Shown piece by piece: positions 1 through 12,599 of a stretch of 64,000 nucleotides of DNA (positions within the stretch are counted from its first letter, which is position 1; each line of letters opens with the position of its first letter). This DNA is from Phlebotomus papatasi (lineage: Eukaryota > Arthropoda > Insecta > Diptera > Psychodidae), in assembly GCF_024763615.1 (NCBI RefSeq), contig NC_077222.1:16368001-16432000 (forward strand). Reading direction: 5' to 3'. The position numbers were made by a program, and so were the translations under genes. The notes below the pieces were generated by a model. It made no database searches. It had not been told where the DNA came from and saw only the letters and a program-made list of their open reading frames with translations.

Positions 1-197
1 GAACCATTCCACCGTATCAAAACGATTCCAAAAGAAAACTGTAACAAAATTGTAACTATATTTCGCAACAAAACTGTAAAGAAAACTTTTTGGAACAAAT
101 AAATATCTTCTCTAGGTACAAATTGATTCCAAAAAAAATGTTCCAAGAAAAAATTGTTCCAATGTTTTGGCCAGTGTCCAAAAGTTTTTACCGTGTA
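1..197. other. A+T-rich start of window
   Basis: Low-complexity A/T-rich sequence with recurring short words such as AAAACTGTAA and GTTCC. I see no coding frame or clear repeat ends. It may be the tail of a degraded repeat that starts outside the window. Confidence 0.4.
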
Positions 198-369
198 TAC
201 AGTAGAGTTTCTCAAATTCGAGCATTTTAGACCGAAATGTCATCCGAATTATTGAGAAATTCTAGCGTAAAACTGTTTGAAATCCATTTTTTTTTTTATT
301 TAACTGCCGCCGGAATTAACTATTAGTAGCACATTATTGGAAGATCTGAATTAGCGAGAATCTACTGTA
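198..369. mobile_element. pogo/Tigger-type MITE
   Basis: The termini CAGTAGAGTTTCTC and GAGAATCTACTG are inverted repeats, each flanked by TA (198-199 and 368-369), giving a body of 168 bp. CAGTRGA ends with TA target duplications are typical of pogo/Tigger elements of the Tc1/mariner superfamily. There is no coding sequence. A longer element with related ends lies at 19076-19417. Confidence 0.65.
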
Positions 370-505
370 TAATAAGGATATAAAATATCAACCATAAAAA
401 TGTAAGGCTAATTATTAGCCTTTTAATTCTAATTTAAAGCTTACCAAAGGCTTATGCTCCGTTAATTTTTTTCAGGGGCGGAATTTCATTCCAAAATTGA
501 TACTA

Positions 506-1118
506 GGGTAAGGGCTCATAATTTTGGACAATCTGCTTATAAGCATCGAAGTTCCAAGTTTGAAGTGCGCTATTTTCAATACTAATTGACATTTCTTGTT
601 ACTCTCTTTTCAGAAGGGTTGTTTAGAAACTTAGCAAGCTATTTATCGTCTTATTTTTATTAAAATTAGTTTTAATACGTTTAAAAATTAATTGATATGT
701 AGAGGTGACTTTGGCTCTTATTTTGGACAACTTGTTTATTAATTTGTCCAACTTGGCTGTAAATTTGGACAGCTAATCCGCCTCAATAGGATGCCCATTG
801 TTCTTCATTTGATGAACCAATCTTACCAAGTCCTCTTCCTGTTCATGTAAGGGAAACGTAGAATGTCACAGAAGCCCGGAAACTTTCCATATCATTCATT
901 AAAGTGAGTTGACTTCGATACTCCAAGTACGTGCGGATTCGCTCATTCCCTGACCATTCCGGCAGCCTTTCAGGGCATTTCTCGCTACATCTCTTTCGTA
1001 GAGATGATGCTCCTTTGTTTCTCCAGGCATTTGTCCAACCTAGTCATCACAAAAGCTAAAACTTCACGAAATTTCGTGAGAAAAACACCTGTCCAAAATA
1101 AGAACCATCACCTCACTG
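506..1118. repeat. degenerate repeat with TTTTGGACA modules
   Basis: After a TA, position 506 begins GGGTAAGGGCTCATAA, resembling the ends of the TA-flanked MITEs elsewhere in the window. The module GGCTCWTAWTTTTGGACA appears at about 514, again directly at about 712, and inverted at about 1091-1114. No matching far end is visible, so this is probably a truncated or rearranged element. Confidence 0.3.
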
Positions 1119-1204
1119 GTGAATGTCTTAGAAAATTTCCCATTTTTCACACGAAAAATCTAATTCACAAGGCAAATCTCACTTCAGATCAAATGTACAA
1201 ATCA

Positions 1205-3230
1205 CCACTAACGTGAATCAACACAATATTCAATGAGTATTCAATAATATCACTCAAAAACAGCGAACAAACTTTGTTAGTACTTCACCACAGCTAAATA
1301 AGAACTGAAACACGAAGTTCTGTCATATTTCTCGTAAGCAATTGCTCGCACTGAATTTTCAACAAAGCAATTACAACTCAAATCATATTCAAATTTTAAC
1401 GTATTTAGTGTTAAAATATTCCAAAAAGAACAAATATTTAGATAGAATTCATTATTCATCAAATATTGGAATAAAAATCCATCATTTTAATCAATTTATT
1501 TTTAGTGTCCAATAATAGTAATAGTACTAGTTGAATATAAAACTTTCTACGAAACAATGCAAAAATGTAGAGTAGCGAAGGAACTTCAACGAAATTTAAA
1601 ATAAACATTTCAATGTTTTTTTTTTTGGTGAATATAAAACAAAGACTTCTTTGTCGTCTTTGGTACTTCTAAGTTTTTTCTTGTCATTTTACTTTTTAGT
1701 TAACTTTTTTTCAAGACATGAAAATTGGTGTAGTATATTTCACATTTTCACTGTATTTATCCACTTTATGTCATTGACGTTGTAGGGGGTTCGGTCTAAC
1801 CCCTGCTGGGAGCAATACAAGGGGGTGGTAAATCCTCTCTATGTGGTTGGTAATTAGTGTAATACTGGTTAATTGCTTTTGGGGCACATTGTTGCTCTCC
1901 CATGTTCATCTAGACATTTTTTCCTTGAGCCTTGGCGACCATTTCGATAAATCCATGCGAAGCTCTCGGGGAAATTTATCTGCAGGACATTATCTCAATT
2001 TTTCACCACAGCGATCTCCATCCAAAGTGATTAAAGTCAGTGAAAAGACGATAGACGAAAAGAGTGAGTGACGTGCTGTCAAAACTTTTGCACTAAGACC
2101 CTCCCCTCAATAAATCTCTATTGTGCACAGGAAGTGCTGAAAATTTCTCAAGAGATTAATGGTTTTCCTATTTTTTTTTTCGGGAACACCTCTTCACTAA
2201 TTGCTAGGCAAAGTTTTTGGAAGAGATTGTTTTTTTTTAGGGTAATGTTTGGGGAATTCTGGCAAAATGTAAATTTTTATGTTAAAAAAAAATTGTGGAG
2301 AATGTGAGGTTAGGACTTTACTCCAGATTTAGTGAGTTCTATCAAATTTCTGTTGGGAATTCCACTTTAGGAAAATTTCTCTCTGAATATTTTTGCTGTT
2401 GAAACTTTTTGGAGCATGCAATTAAATCATGTACAGTACAAATGAAAGTGATACACGTGTTTTCAGTATAATTTTGAGACACCCTCCATCATCTCCATGC
2501 ATTGTGGCATGGTCCTCTCCAAAAACTTTTCCCAGAAAGTTCCCTAGCAAAGGTGCTTTCGTTGGGGGCGGAGTGGGAAAGGGGTCTGGAAATTGTGGGC
2601 GGAAAGTGAATTTCCTCGTGTGCGATGGTGGATGACATGAGCGGAATGTAATCTGAGACGGATTAGTTTAAAACCATCTCGCTAGATACATGGATAATTT
2701 ATTATATAATTTTAGGAGCTGAAATTTATATCATCGCGATAGGGCTCGCTCTCGCATGAATTTTATACCACATTTGCCCATTGATATATGGGGTAAATTT
2801 CCACAAAGATAGAGAAATATACCAACCAAATAGTGTTAAATGGTAATGGGATTGTGTTAACTAAATAGAATTAATCGAATAATCTACAATTTAGTCTTTT
2901 CGGTTTTGTCATGAAATTGCGAAAGAGAACTTGGTACATAAAATTTGGGCCATTATCTCTATTGCAAAAGCTTTTCATGATTACAGAAAATTCGGAACAT
3001 TTTATGGGATTTTTCATGTTATTTTAGGGAATTTGTTCAAATTGAGATACAGAGAAATATTTAAAAGGTTCAGATTTTTTTGTTTGTTTTATCTGATATT
3101 TAACCATCATTTTCAGATAAGCCTAAATGTGCATTAATTTTGTTTTCGTAAAGTTAAATACAATGAAGATTAATGAATACGATTCTATTAAGCTTAAAAT
3201 CAGGATATTTCATATGATCTTGAGGCCAAA
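1205..3230. other. A+T-rich stretch without recognisable gene
   Basis: No coding region, RNA gene or clear repeat. Frames of 60-79 codons occur on both strands, with compositions expected by chance in A/T-rich DNA (rich in F, I, K, N, S). A small G-rich patch at 2560-2610 is not supported as coding. Confidence 0.5.
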
Positions 3231-3632
3231 CAGAAGTAGATTTTGATTCTCCAATTGTGTCTTGGATAAAAGGTAAATGGAATTATATTTGAAGAAAAAG
3301 TCGTTGAAGTTCGAAGAATTTAAATTCAATTTCGAGTTTTCATACTAAATTTTCGAACAAAGTGGGGAAAATTTATCAAATATCACACTAAAAGGCTGGC
3401 AAAAGAGTTACTCAGAGATTGTGGAGTGATTAACTTCTGGGGCAAGAACAGTAAACGTCGTTGTTCTGTTTTTTCCTCACAACAATGTGAAAACCGTCAT
3501 ATTTTGACACTGAGCACTTCGAAATTCGAAAAGGATGTTACTTCCGCCACCTTGCGAAAGTATTAAGAAGTAACAAAGTGTCTTTTTTGGATCTTCAAAT
3601 AGATTTTCGAATTTTTTCAAGATCTACTTCTG
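3231..3632. repeat. inverted-repeat-bounded segment
   Basis: CAGAAGTAGATTTTGA at 3231 is mirrored by TCAAGATCTACTTCTG ending at 3632. The right end abuts TA but the left does not, so the target site is uncertain. The internal block at about 3295-3400 (AAAAAGTCGTTG, then TTCGAAGAATT, then TATCACAC) recurs at about 59745-59850, which supports an interspersed repeat. Confidence 0.4.
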
Positions 3633-4062
3633 TACGGAAAGAATGGGGATTTTTTAACTATAACATTATCTTATATTATTTTACACTCGTTCTTTCTTAT
3701 TGGTATTAAATTTATAAAAATAGATAGTGCAATACCATTAGAAAAGTGTCTTCTTTTATGTATTTTGACATCTGTCAATTTTCTTTCAAATATAATTGCT
3801 ACATAAAGTTTCTCTTATTTTAAGTAAGACTTGTAAATATTTCAATAGAATACAACACAGTATCTGAAATTTTTATCTACGTGTTTACTAAGCAGTTATT
3901 AAAATAGTTTTTGTAATCATAACATCTGTCACACAATTGTCATTTTTGACAGATCTTAAAAATATTTTCTAAATTATGTAAATTTCATATCTTCTCCAAA
4001 GAACATTGAAGATGGCTGAATACACGAATAATTGGGTTTAAAACACAATTTGACTTCCATGA

Positions 4063-4775
4063 ATGTATATCCATTCCATAGCAACATTTGGAGAGAGAAC
4101 GGAGAGAGATATCGACAAGCGGTTATCGGCAAAGGTTATAAATGTCGATTGGTGTCTAGAAGTAGGTGATGTTTGGTCTATATCTGATTGTTTCTATATC
4201 GCCATTCTGCAAAATTTTGATTTCTCGAAAACCGAGCCTCTTCAGCTCCTAAGATATCGATCGATATTAAATTATTAATATAAAATTTTAATTTTAGTAC
4301 GGTATTTCTGAATCTAAGAGGTATTGGTTAAAATAAAACTTAAGTCCTCTCTATCCCCTTGACCCGAGCTACGAGGGGTCAAGAATTGAATTTTAAAATG
4401 GATATATCTCGGGTTCTAATTGTCAGAATTTGAAAAATTTTTGTGTTTTCGAAAGCTCTCGTGAAATAATAAAACTCTTTTAGTATAGTCTTTTGGTCCG
4501 ATGGAGTGTAACGGGAGATAGACCGAAGTCGCGAGATGTTCGGTATTTTCATTCATCTCCTGTAAAATTCTTTCGATTAATCGAAAAATCGATTTTCGAA
4601 ATTTCGATTTCGAATATTTCGAAAAATAGACAATGCTTTTTTTTAATTTTTTAGTGTGTTGTAGCTAAAATCGAGACCTTTCCAACGGTAAGTCGCACTC
4701 TTTCCTCGATGTTCCCTGACCTGAGCTAATAATCAAAAATGTTTTGACCGGACTGCATATTCGGTGTTTATCAAA
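4063..4775. repeat. copy of the 36.4-38.2 kb repeat family
   Basis: This stretch shares several phrases with the large element at 36411-38203: a GATATCGAC..GCGGTT.TCGGCAAAGG line, GACCCGAGCTA(C/T)RAGGGGTCAA, GGTTCTAATTGTCAGAATTT, GAAAGCTCTCGTGAAAT and TTTAGTRTGTTGTAGC, in the same order. No coding sequence. A 71-codon frame here lies within the repeat and is not a gene. Confidence 0.55.
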
Positions 4776-4799
4776 GTGTTATTCATAAGCAATTAGAGA

Positions 4800-5100
4800 G
4801 CCTCGAGTTCTCGGTTCCTCGATGAAATATATGGGTTACCCGGGTTCTCAGAAAAAATTTATGGGTTCCCCGGGTTCCCTGAAAAAATATATGAGTACCT
4901 TGCTCGTAAGTTCCCCGGGTTACTTGAGATTTCCATGAAAAATGTAAGGGTTCCCCGGTTTCCCCGTGAGTTTTCTGAAAAAATGTTAAGGTTCCCCGAG
5001 GTTCCTGTGAGTTCTGCTAGTTCCACGTGGGTTCCTTAGGTTCCTCGTGAGTTCCCCGGGTTCCCCGTGGTTTACCCACGGGTTCCCTGGCCGAATAGAT
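4800..5100. repeat. degenerate GGGTTCC minisatellite
   Basis: Irregular tandem repetition of a G/C-rich core close to GGGTTCCCCGGGTTCC separated by AAAAAATATATG-like spacers. Units vary in length and drift in sequence. A related GGGTTTC-rich stretch continues at about 5265-5350. Confidence 0.55.
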
Positions 5101-5981
5101 TCGAGTTCCACGAAATGGGTTACCCTTTGGTGTTTTTGAAGTGATTTCAATAAAAAATTAGCATATCTTGTCTGAGATCGAGACCTTTCTAATACGGGCT
5201 TTAGATTAGAGACTTATGGCTGAGACTTAGCCAAGGCGTAACTCATTTCCATTTTTTCTAACAAGGGTTTCTGGTTTCTCGGGTTTCGCGATGCAAAGAG
5301 TGGGTTTTTCGGGTTTCGTGAAGCGTTTCTCGGACAATTGACGAGAGTTTCTCAATGTGAGTTACCCCTTGGACTTAGCCCTTAAGTCACAATCTGAAAA
5401 GATCAAGTTGTTGCTAATTCCAAAAATTTCGTGACTTGAATTGAATTTGAATTTATTTCATCTCATTCTTAACTTTGCTAGATCCTCCTAGAATCGAAGG
5501 TTTAGTGCTTTTTTAGTGGCTCATCGATGATGGTGCACCCTTGTAGTGAAACATAATTTAGTCATTTCGGAGGTAAAAAAAAATCTTTTTGTTCTTTTGT
5601 TGGCTTTCTGTACTTAAACTGTTTAGAATAGGAAATGCATAGTGACAAGCCCAGATAAGTTTATGGTAGTTGAGATCAGATCGTGCATTAATCTAGTTCA
5701 GCATAGTTTATTTATTTTGTTAAATAAGTTCATAGCTGGTTCGTTATGTTTCTAATGGTAACTTTCCCGATGGAGCAGATTTAAAGTATAGGAGAAAATG
5801 CCCATTCTTGTTCAAATGTTTGGTTTTTGTATTTTTGTGAGTAGGATTGATTTCTGGACATTTATTTTTTCGGTTTTAAAAATACTGAAGTCGGGCTAAA
5901 TGAATCCGAAAATTTATTATTTTGGATTTTGAAAATTGCAATGTTATTTGATGAAATTCCTCACGACAATGATTCGGTTAG
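5101..5981. other. A+T-rich stretch, nothing recognised
   Basis: Apart from the GGGTTTC-like words near 5265-5350 I see no gene, RNA or clear element ends here. Confidence 0.4.
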
Positions 5982-5983
5982 TA

Positions 5984-6200
5984 GGGGAAAGTGCCTATGC
6001 TTTACACGGTTCCAAGCTTTACAATGACTAAATTTTTTGTGTGTTTCTCAAAAAATGTGACTCAACTCATCGATATTTTAAAAACTAGGAGAAATTGTCT
6101 TGTTTTAAAAATATATCGCGGGGTCGCATTTGTTCAAAAACATAGGAAAAATTTAGTCATTATAAAGCTTGGGACCGTTCAAAGCATGGGCACTTTCCCC
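5984..6200. mobile_element. TA-flanked MITE, family A
   Basis: Ends GGGGAAAGTGCC and GGCACTTTCCCC are inverted repeats flanked by TA. The termini continue into CATGCTTTAC / CAAAGCATGGG. A copy of the same size (217 bp) and order lies at 30408-30624, with more diverged copies at 46528-46693 and 53264-53471. An 81-codon frame inside is the translated repeat, not a gene. Confidence 0.8.
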
Positions 6201-6539
6201 TATCCATGTGATTTTGACATTCCTATCTTTGATTGAATGTTTTATTTTGTCATCTAAAATATTTGACAATGCCTAATTTGGGATAGATTTGAAAATCATT
6301 TTCACATAATTTCGCAATTTACTGCTAAACGGCACTTATTGACAGACGTTTATTTTGACATCTGCCAATGAGTCGTCATAAATGACATTTATGTCAATTT
6401 GAAATACCATATTAAACTGTGACTTTTTATTCACATTTATAACTTTATGATTTTCACCTCTGCTGTAAAAGGAGATGTGTGAAATGACTGATTTCCAGTC
6501 AATTTTATCGGTACTTGCAAAAGAGGATGAACCTTCCTG

Positions 6540-7310
6540 AGCAGCTATAAAATCTCAGCCGGTATACCATACAAATACCCTCCTTTTTTTGCAATCTTAT
6601 TTGCTCCATGCAAATTTCAAATCAGTTAAACATAATACGTTCAACCCCAAGAAATATCCCATCACTTCTTTATATGTTGTATGGGGAATATCGCATTTCG
6701 TGCGGCAAAATACTGAGCCACAAAAAATACGACACTCATTATGGCACCTTTTCTACCAAAAGAACGGCAAACCCAAGCGATTTCCCATGCCGTGAAAATG
6801 TCTTCTGAGAGCAGGAAAAGCTTCTGGTACTTCTTGAGATGTGAATGTCGCACACACTTTTCCATAAATATGTCAAAGGAGATCCCCAGCATTGAGCTTT
6901 TGGGAAGTCTTGGGGTGGGAGTGTGCAGAGAGAGGTTACCAAAAAAAAAGCTCCACATTGTTCCACGCACGAAGGTTTTTCTTGTGCACAATGAGTGAAA
7001 AACTCAATTTGGTTTAACAAGCACCCCGAGGTTTTATAGACGACCGAGAGTATTTGTTCGCTGATAGAGGTGCCTTTTAATGAAATTCCAAATTGAGGGC
7101 GAATTTTGGAGGTTTTCAAAATCTCTGGCCCCATTGAGGCCACAAAAACATCACATTTTCGAGACAGTGCTTCCGGTACGGTGGAAAATTCCATTGTGTC
7201 AGGCACAGAAGTATTTCAAGATGCCTTTCTGAGATCAGGAAGAGTGTATTTTGTGAGAAGAAGAAAATTGAGGATTTTCTGCACGAAAAAACTCTCATAA
7301 TTCACTGAAG
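6540..7310. other. less A+T-rich, ORF-dense block, no recognised gene
   Basis: This block is more balanced in base composition than its surroundings. It holds the longest open frame in the window (155 codons, minus strand, 6739-7206) overlapping a 109-codon minus frame and shorter plus frames. The frames conflict with one another, and none shows a domain, signal peptide or membrane pattern I recognise. No clear splice-site framework is visible. I treat it as probably non-coding single-copy DNA, with a low chance of an unrecognised exon. Confidence 0.3.
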
Positions 7311-8386
7311 GGGTGCAAGAATTAAGTGGTGCAAATGTAACCGTCCTCTGTTTAAATGTTTCACAAAGGCTAAAAAAGTTCTCGAAAGCTTCCCCTTTGA
7401 AAATTCAAACGAATTGTTTAAGAGTTTGTATACAGTGCTTAAATTTCCTTTTGAGACTCATACTAATTTAATTGACGTTTTGAAACAAACATGTTCATTA
7501 CCGAACGGAAAGAGACTTAAAACTTTTGAGTACAGCTTTGAATGTGTACAAAATATTATCAGTAAATAATTATTAAATTAGGATATTTAATTCTAAATTC
7601 AATTTGGCTGAAGTTTTCAAATAAAACGTTCAGTATTAAAAATCGAAAATAGCTGACAACGCCACCTGTGTGGAAAAAGCAGAGCCCCCTCGCGGAAAAA
7701 AAGGAATTGTCAGCGGATTTATTTAAATTTTTTGTTCCTTTGGAGATATTGTTCCATAAAAGAAGTCATTCAGTTCTCTCAAGATAAAAAAAAACATAAT
7801 GAAAATAGTGCGAAAATGAATCTTTCCAACTGATATCACAGACTAAATCTATAGCAGTAAAATCTTTGACCAGACAATAATTACGAGCTGTGGATTTTCT
7901 CAAAATCAGGGAATACTGCCACAAGGCGCTGTAGTGGTAGTGAACTAATCATTGCTCCGCCATTTTGTAATTTTTTTTTAAGAAAAAAATTATTCACTTG
8001 TAATATGTGTAAACATATGCGGAAAATTTCATGAAGCTTATGATTTTCCTTCTCCTCAAAAATAAATAAATAAATAAAAATAAAAATCGCGAAAAAATTC
8101 TAAATTTTGACTTTCTAAATCAGACTTCCCCCTTAAGTCAATAAAAATAAAAAAAAAGATAATCACGAAAATCATGAAAATTGGTTCGAATTAAATTAAA
8201 AATGTTAAGTAAAAAATTAAAAATGATCCATAAAAATAGAAATTCACAATTTCAAGCACATTTCAAGAAATAAAAAAAAATAAATAAAAATTTCGTTTCA
8301 TTTATTTTACCCATATGACTATCACACAACGTAAAATCGTTTTGAAGAAAAGTTTTAATGAAAACCAATTCACTTGATAGAAATTA
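7311..8386. other. A+T-rich stretch with (AAAT)n
   Basis: No gene seen. A short AAAT/AAAAT microsatellite runs at about 8061-8096, and further AAATAAAAAT runs occur near 8270-8295. Confidence 0.45.
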
Positions 8387-8886
8387 CAGTGGCGGCTAAA
8401 ATAATAGAATCACTTTGCAAAGCTTATACTTTTTTTACTTTTGTGTTTTTTCCCAATTTGTTGATATAGATTCTGAAGTAGAAATCTTCAAATTCTTAGA
8501 ATTATACAATAAGGGTTGTTTTAACCGCTAGAGGTCTCTATTTTACACAGAATACATAAATAGTGAAATTTAGTTTGGCCAGAAAAATTGCAAAACTATA
8601 ATTTATGGTTTCTAAATATGGCTTTATTTAAACTTATTCGATCTATAGACCACATTCTTTAATTTATATGAAAGTGGTCCTATCGTGTTGTTCAAACCAA
8701 TTTCAGTATTGATGTATTCTGTAAAAATAGAGACCTCTAGCGGCCAAAACAATACTTATTTGACGTAAGGTAATTATTTTAAACATCTCTATATCAAAAT
8801 TATTTCAACGAATAGTAATAAGCAAAAATTCCTAAGGTAAAATAGTGGTCTTTGCGAAATTGATTCTATTCTTTTGTCCGCCACTG
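8387..8886. mobile_element. Tc1-type foldback MITE
   Basis: The ends CAGTGGCGGCTAAAATAA and TCTTTTGTCCGCCACTG are inverted repeats flanked by TA. The arms stay complementary, with indels, deep into the element: CCGCTAGAGGTCTCTATTTT at about 8525 pairs with AAAATAGAGACCTCTAGCGG at about 8728. The whole 500 bp can therefore fold back on itself. CAGTGGCGG-type ends with TA duplication are typical of Tc1-like transposons. There is no coding sequence. Confidence 0.75.
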
Positions 8887-8888
8887 TA

Positions 8889-9486
8889 CGTAATATTTAA
8901 TAATTTAATAAATTAAACCGGCACACTTCTTGTTCCCAAATAGAAGTTCCACTTTTTCTTGTAGAATCAACTGAGATGTTTTTAACAATTCAAAGTGTAA
9001 ACTTCCGGAGGAGCAGCTCGGAACAGCATCCTCACGACACGACTATTATTCCCAGACTGACACTCGCTTCAGCTGGAATAGCTAAATCATAGCGCCCTCT
9101 GTCTAATCGACGTGTATACAGATTTGAAATAACCGATTCGTACGCTTGTGATTACAAAAGGATGATTTTTTATTCGACTCTTATCCAAATTAAATTGAAA
9201 AATATGTTTGATATCGTATTAAAAAATAAACGCTAAAACTTTTGTAATAATTAACTTTAAGGTCGCAGGGTTAGGTGGAGGGTGTCAAGAAGTATCTTAA
9301 AAGCGATAAAACGAATTTTGCAAAAATAGAGTTTTGCCAAAAATAGAGTTATTCGTTTTATATTCTCAGCCGTCGATCTGTTTATCTAAAAAAAAGTCGA
9401 TACTGTTTATTAGAGTTTAATATGTCAATATAATCACAATCAATCACATAATTTTTCTCATATTTTGTGTTAACCGAATGCCACCT
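8889..9486. repeat. A+T-rich with a dispersed-repeat segment
   Basis: The part at about 9290-9390 (AAGCGATAAAACGA, TTGCAAAAAT, TTATATTCTCAG, CCGTC, TTTATCTA) recurs at about 34488-34562, so it is an interspersed repeat fragment. The rest shows no gene. Confidence 0.4.
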
Positions 9487-9488
9487 TA

Positions 9489-9705
9489 GAGTGAAAGGAA
9501 CACCTATTGACACTTTAAGAACTCGTGTCAGATCCTAGTGACACCCTATTCTATACCATTTTGAATACACTTATCCTTACCGAAAAACGTAGATTAATTA
9601 AAAAACATAAAATTACTTACATTTTATTAGATACATTAAATAAATTTTAACATTTTGACAAAAGCGTCAATAGGTGATCCCTGTCGAAGAGGTCTCATTC
9701 GACCC
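9489..9705. mobile_element. TA-flanked MITE, family H
   Basis: Begins GAGTGAAAGGAACACC after TA and ends near CATTCGACCC. Internal arms CCTATTGACACTTT and GACAAAAGCGTCAATAGG are inverted. Two other copies of nearly the same length lie at 50742-50970 (same orientation) and 39669-39897 (opposite orientation). No coding sequence. Confidence 0.7.
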
Positions 9706-10442
9706 AACAATTATTTTCTAATTGTCTTTTTTCAGATATTAATATTTAAATTTAAACTGTCAAGTGCACTTGAAACGCAATATCGAAAATGATCCTGGAT
9801 GTTTGTCGGTAAGTTCAATTTTTTTTTTATCTTCAAAATTTAAATTCGATTCATTAATAGAGAAATCTCATTTATTAAATTTTGTTACGCTTAAAGATTT
9901 GTAAATTATTGAAAATCTCGCCTGGGTAATCATTTGTCATTTTGCGAAATTTCTCTTGAAATTTCGTTAATTAATGCAATTTAAGTTACAGGATATTATT
10001 TCTTAAACATACTATTTTTAAGTAAAAGAAATTGTAACGATGGCTTTCTTTAAACAGATCAAACAGATAAACCCATCGATCGAATTTTCATTATTTTGGG
10101 GACCAATTTATTTGGAAATCAAAAGTGAAATCAATTTGAATGATTCTTGAGTAAATATAGCATTCTCCCCAAATATAAATTTAGAATTCACAGTGAAAAT
10201 GTAACCGTCTTGTTTGAGGCACTTGAGGCAATAAACTGAGAAAATATATGGATTCTCCTACCCAATATCATCCCTAAATTTATTATTTAATAGAGCAAAT
10301 TTGAGAAAATCATAAATTCACCGATATATTTGCGTATATAAACCCTTCCTCATTCCATGTCTTACCTTTTTTTAGAGGGGAACATTTTCTCACGACAAAA
10401 TGCACAATTTAGGATTTTATCAATTTGATATTTCTTTACGAC
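9706..10442. other. A+T-rich stretch, nothing recognised
   Basis: No gene, RNA or clear repeat ends seen between the family H and family B elements. Confidence 0.4.
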
Positions 10443-10444
10443 TA

Positions 10445-10650
10445 GGGGAAACTGGGGCACCACCAAACACGGGGTAGCACCAAACACTAATTTTTATTAC
10501 TAATGGACTATCTCGATCATTTCTCCATTGAACAAGTATCCCTATAATGCCTTTAAATTTCTATTAGTCTTGTAATCTGAAGTCAAATATCTGATTAAAA
10601 AATCGTAGTGTTTGGTGCTACCCCGTGTTTAATGGTGCCCCAGTTTCCCC
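10445..10650. mobile_element. TA-flanked MITE, family B
   Basis: Inverted ends GGGGAAACTGGGGCACC and GGTGCCCCAGTTTCCCC are flanked by TA. The next words, AAACACGGGGTAGCACC and GGTGCTACCCCGTGTTT, are also inverted. The copy at 28970-29181 is similar along its whole length, and another copy at 54716-55163 carries an insertion. No coding sequence. Confidence 0.85.
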
Positions 10651-10652
10651 TA

Positions 10653-11796
10653 TTGAAGATATACCTTTATGGAAAAATAAATGCTTTTAATACTATTTGT
10701 TGAATTGCGGTAAAATAATTGAGAGGATTTTATGTAAATTCCGAAACATTTCACGTTGAAAGTTTTTAGATGGAAAGCTCCTCATTAAGATGTGAATTCA
10801 CAATTTGTTATCTTATTCATCGGATAAGTTCACATGCATGGTCAAAGTTCAGTTGACCACAAAACACTTCTCTGTCTGCACTTGACTTTCCCCCTTAATG
10901 TCCTCATATTCAAATGTGCGGACAATATTTGGGATGAAGGCGATAGAAATTGTTAATGTTGGGTGCTTTTCTATGGCACAAAGTTGTCATCAGTGGTGTT
11001 TGTGTTGTGTGTGAACTTTTACCACTCAAAACTTTCTCCAAGCTATGACGCATAAAGCTTCTATTAAATTATCCCATACCATTGTGTTTACATTGTGGGT
11101 GGTGTATTAATATTCAAGTGGGTGGAAAACACTTCCTCATTGAGGCTTCCAACCACCACTTCCGGGTAACAATACTGATATGAGATCAGAAGTGACGCTT
11201 GGGAATTTTACACCATGGACAGTGGCTTTAATGTACTGAAACTTCTCTTAAGGAAAATTGTTATGTACACATTGTTAGAGAATTTGTGGAAGACTCTTTA
11301 AAGGTATATTGAATAGATTGTTTGCGAAAGATTCTGTGAGGTTCTAAAACCTCCAAACTAATCATTTTTAAATTACTGAATTACCAGCTCTAACTACCAC
11401 TCCTCATTATTGACTGATAAGTCAGCAAACTTTAGGCTAACATTGCATTGGAATAGAATGGAAGGAAGTCATGCATTATATAAATGGCTTATGCAATTGC
11501 TAATATCTTAAGAGGATCTCCAAGAAATTTCAGCCCCATGGGATATTAATTAGTGGTAGAATGGTGGAGTTTTGGAATATTGATTGACTTAAGTAAAGAG
11601 GCAGGGGATCCGACTAAATCACCAAATTACTCCCCAGTAAGGCGAAATTGTAATATCTGAAATTTATTAATTTAGAAAACAAATAAAGGAAGGGTGCTAC
11701 GGATTGCCAGATTAGGTCAAATGCTTCATAATATTGTATATATATAAGAAAATATAAGTCCTATAAAACTTGGTATTTTTGCAACGTTCATTTTTA
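10653..11796. other. probably single-copy non-coding DNA
   Basis: No coding sequence or repeat ends recognised. Composition is slightly more balanced at 10850-11230. Nothing specific can be assigned. Confidence 0.4.
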
Positions 11797-11848
11797 GAGG
11801 ACACTGGGGCAGTAGTAAACAGTGATTTATTATTTCTGTGCCAGGATT
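11797..11848. mobile_element. broken end of a family B-like MITE
   Basis: After TA it reads GAGGACACTGGGGCAGTAG, a diverged family B left end. The matching right end is missing, and a family N element follows immediately, which probably replaced or truncated it. Confidence 0.45.
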
Positions 11849-12041
11849 AAGTGGGGCACTTTTGAAATTGAGATTTTTGTCATATGTTTAAGTGGAACTG
11901 AGCCATATCATAATGTAATTTAGCTTCTCAATCGGTTCGTGTATCTAGATTATGTCAGGATAAGGCTCAAATTTATTTAAAAATAGGTGAAAAATTCCAA
12001 TTTCAAAGGTACCCTACTTTCGAAGGTGCCCCACTTCCCCC
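11849..12041. mobile_element. MITE, family N
   Basis: AAGTGGGGCACTTTTGAAA at the left is the inverse of TTTCGAAGGTGCCCCACTT at the right, which continues to CCCCC and then TA. The internal phrase AAGTGGAACTGAGCCATATC recurs in the family N copy at 40895-40970. The leftmost GGGGG seen in other N copies is missing here. Confidence 0.6.
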
Positions 12042-12599
12042 TACTTGAATTTATTTCGTCCACTTCTTGAATGGACAAGACCCCTATCTATGATATCTAT
12101 TATCAATACATAGGTGCGGATGACCTTGCCTCCCTCTGCTTTTCGTAAGGTTGTTTTTCAATCCAATATATAAGGATGGTGTTAACCCATCTAACATATT
12201 AGTTCCGAAATAAGATAGAGACCTTCCTTACTCGGTATTATGAATTGCAGGGGGCAAAGTCATTCCCAGAAGACAAATTCAGACATATCTACTGTATATT
12301 ATGGGCTTGAGATCTTGGGTAGAACCCTATGGCTTAACTTTTCTAATTTTTTATCAATCCAGATTTTTGGAAAAAAAATTGCTTAGGAATTCATATTAGA
12401 ATTAAATTTTGAAAAAAATCAGAAATTACTTGTAATTTAGGATTTAAAATTCTAAATTAATCTAAAATTCCAGTCTGAAAGCCATGTATTGTTCTTAAGC
12501 ATAATAGTCTTATGCAGACAAAATTACGGCTTAACCCGACAGACGACTTAGACGGGAACTGATCTAATCATTATTTTGATTATCTCGGCTTAAGCCGTA

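Noticed and set aside
6739..7206. 155-codon minus-strand frame, the longest in the window
   Set aside because: It overlaps other frames on both strands, has no recognisable domain and no supporting splice or start context. Length alone is not enough in a window of this size.
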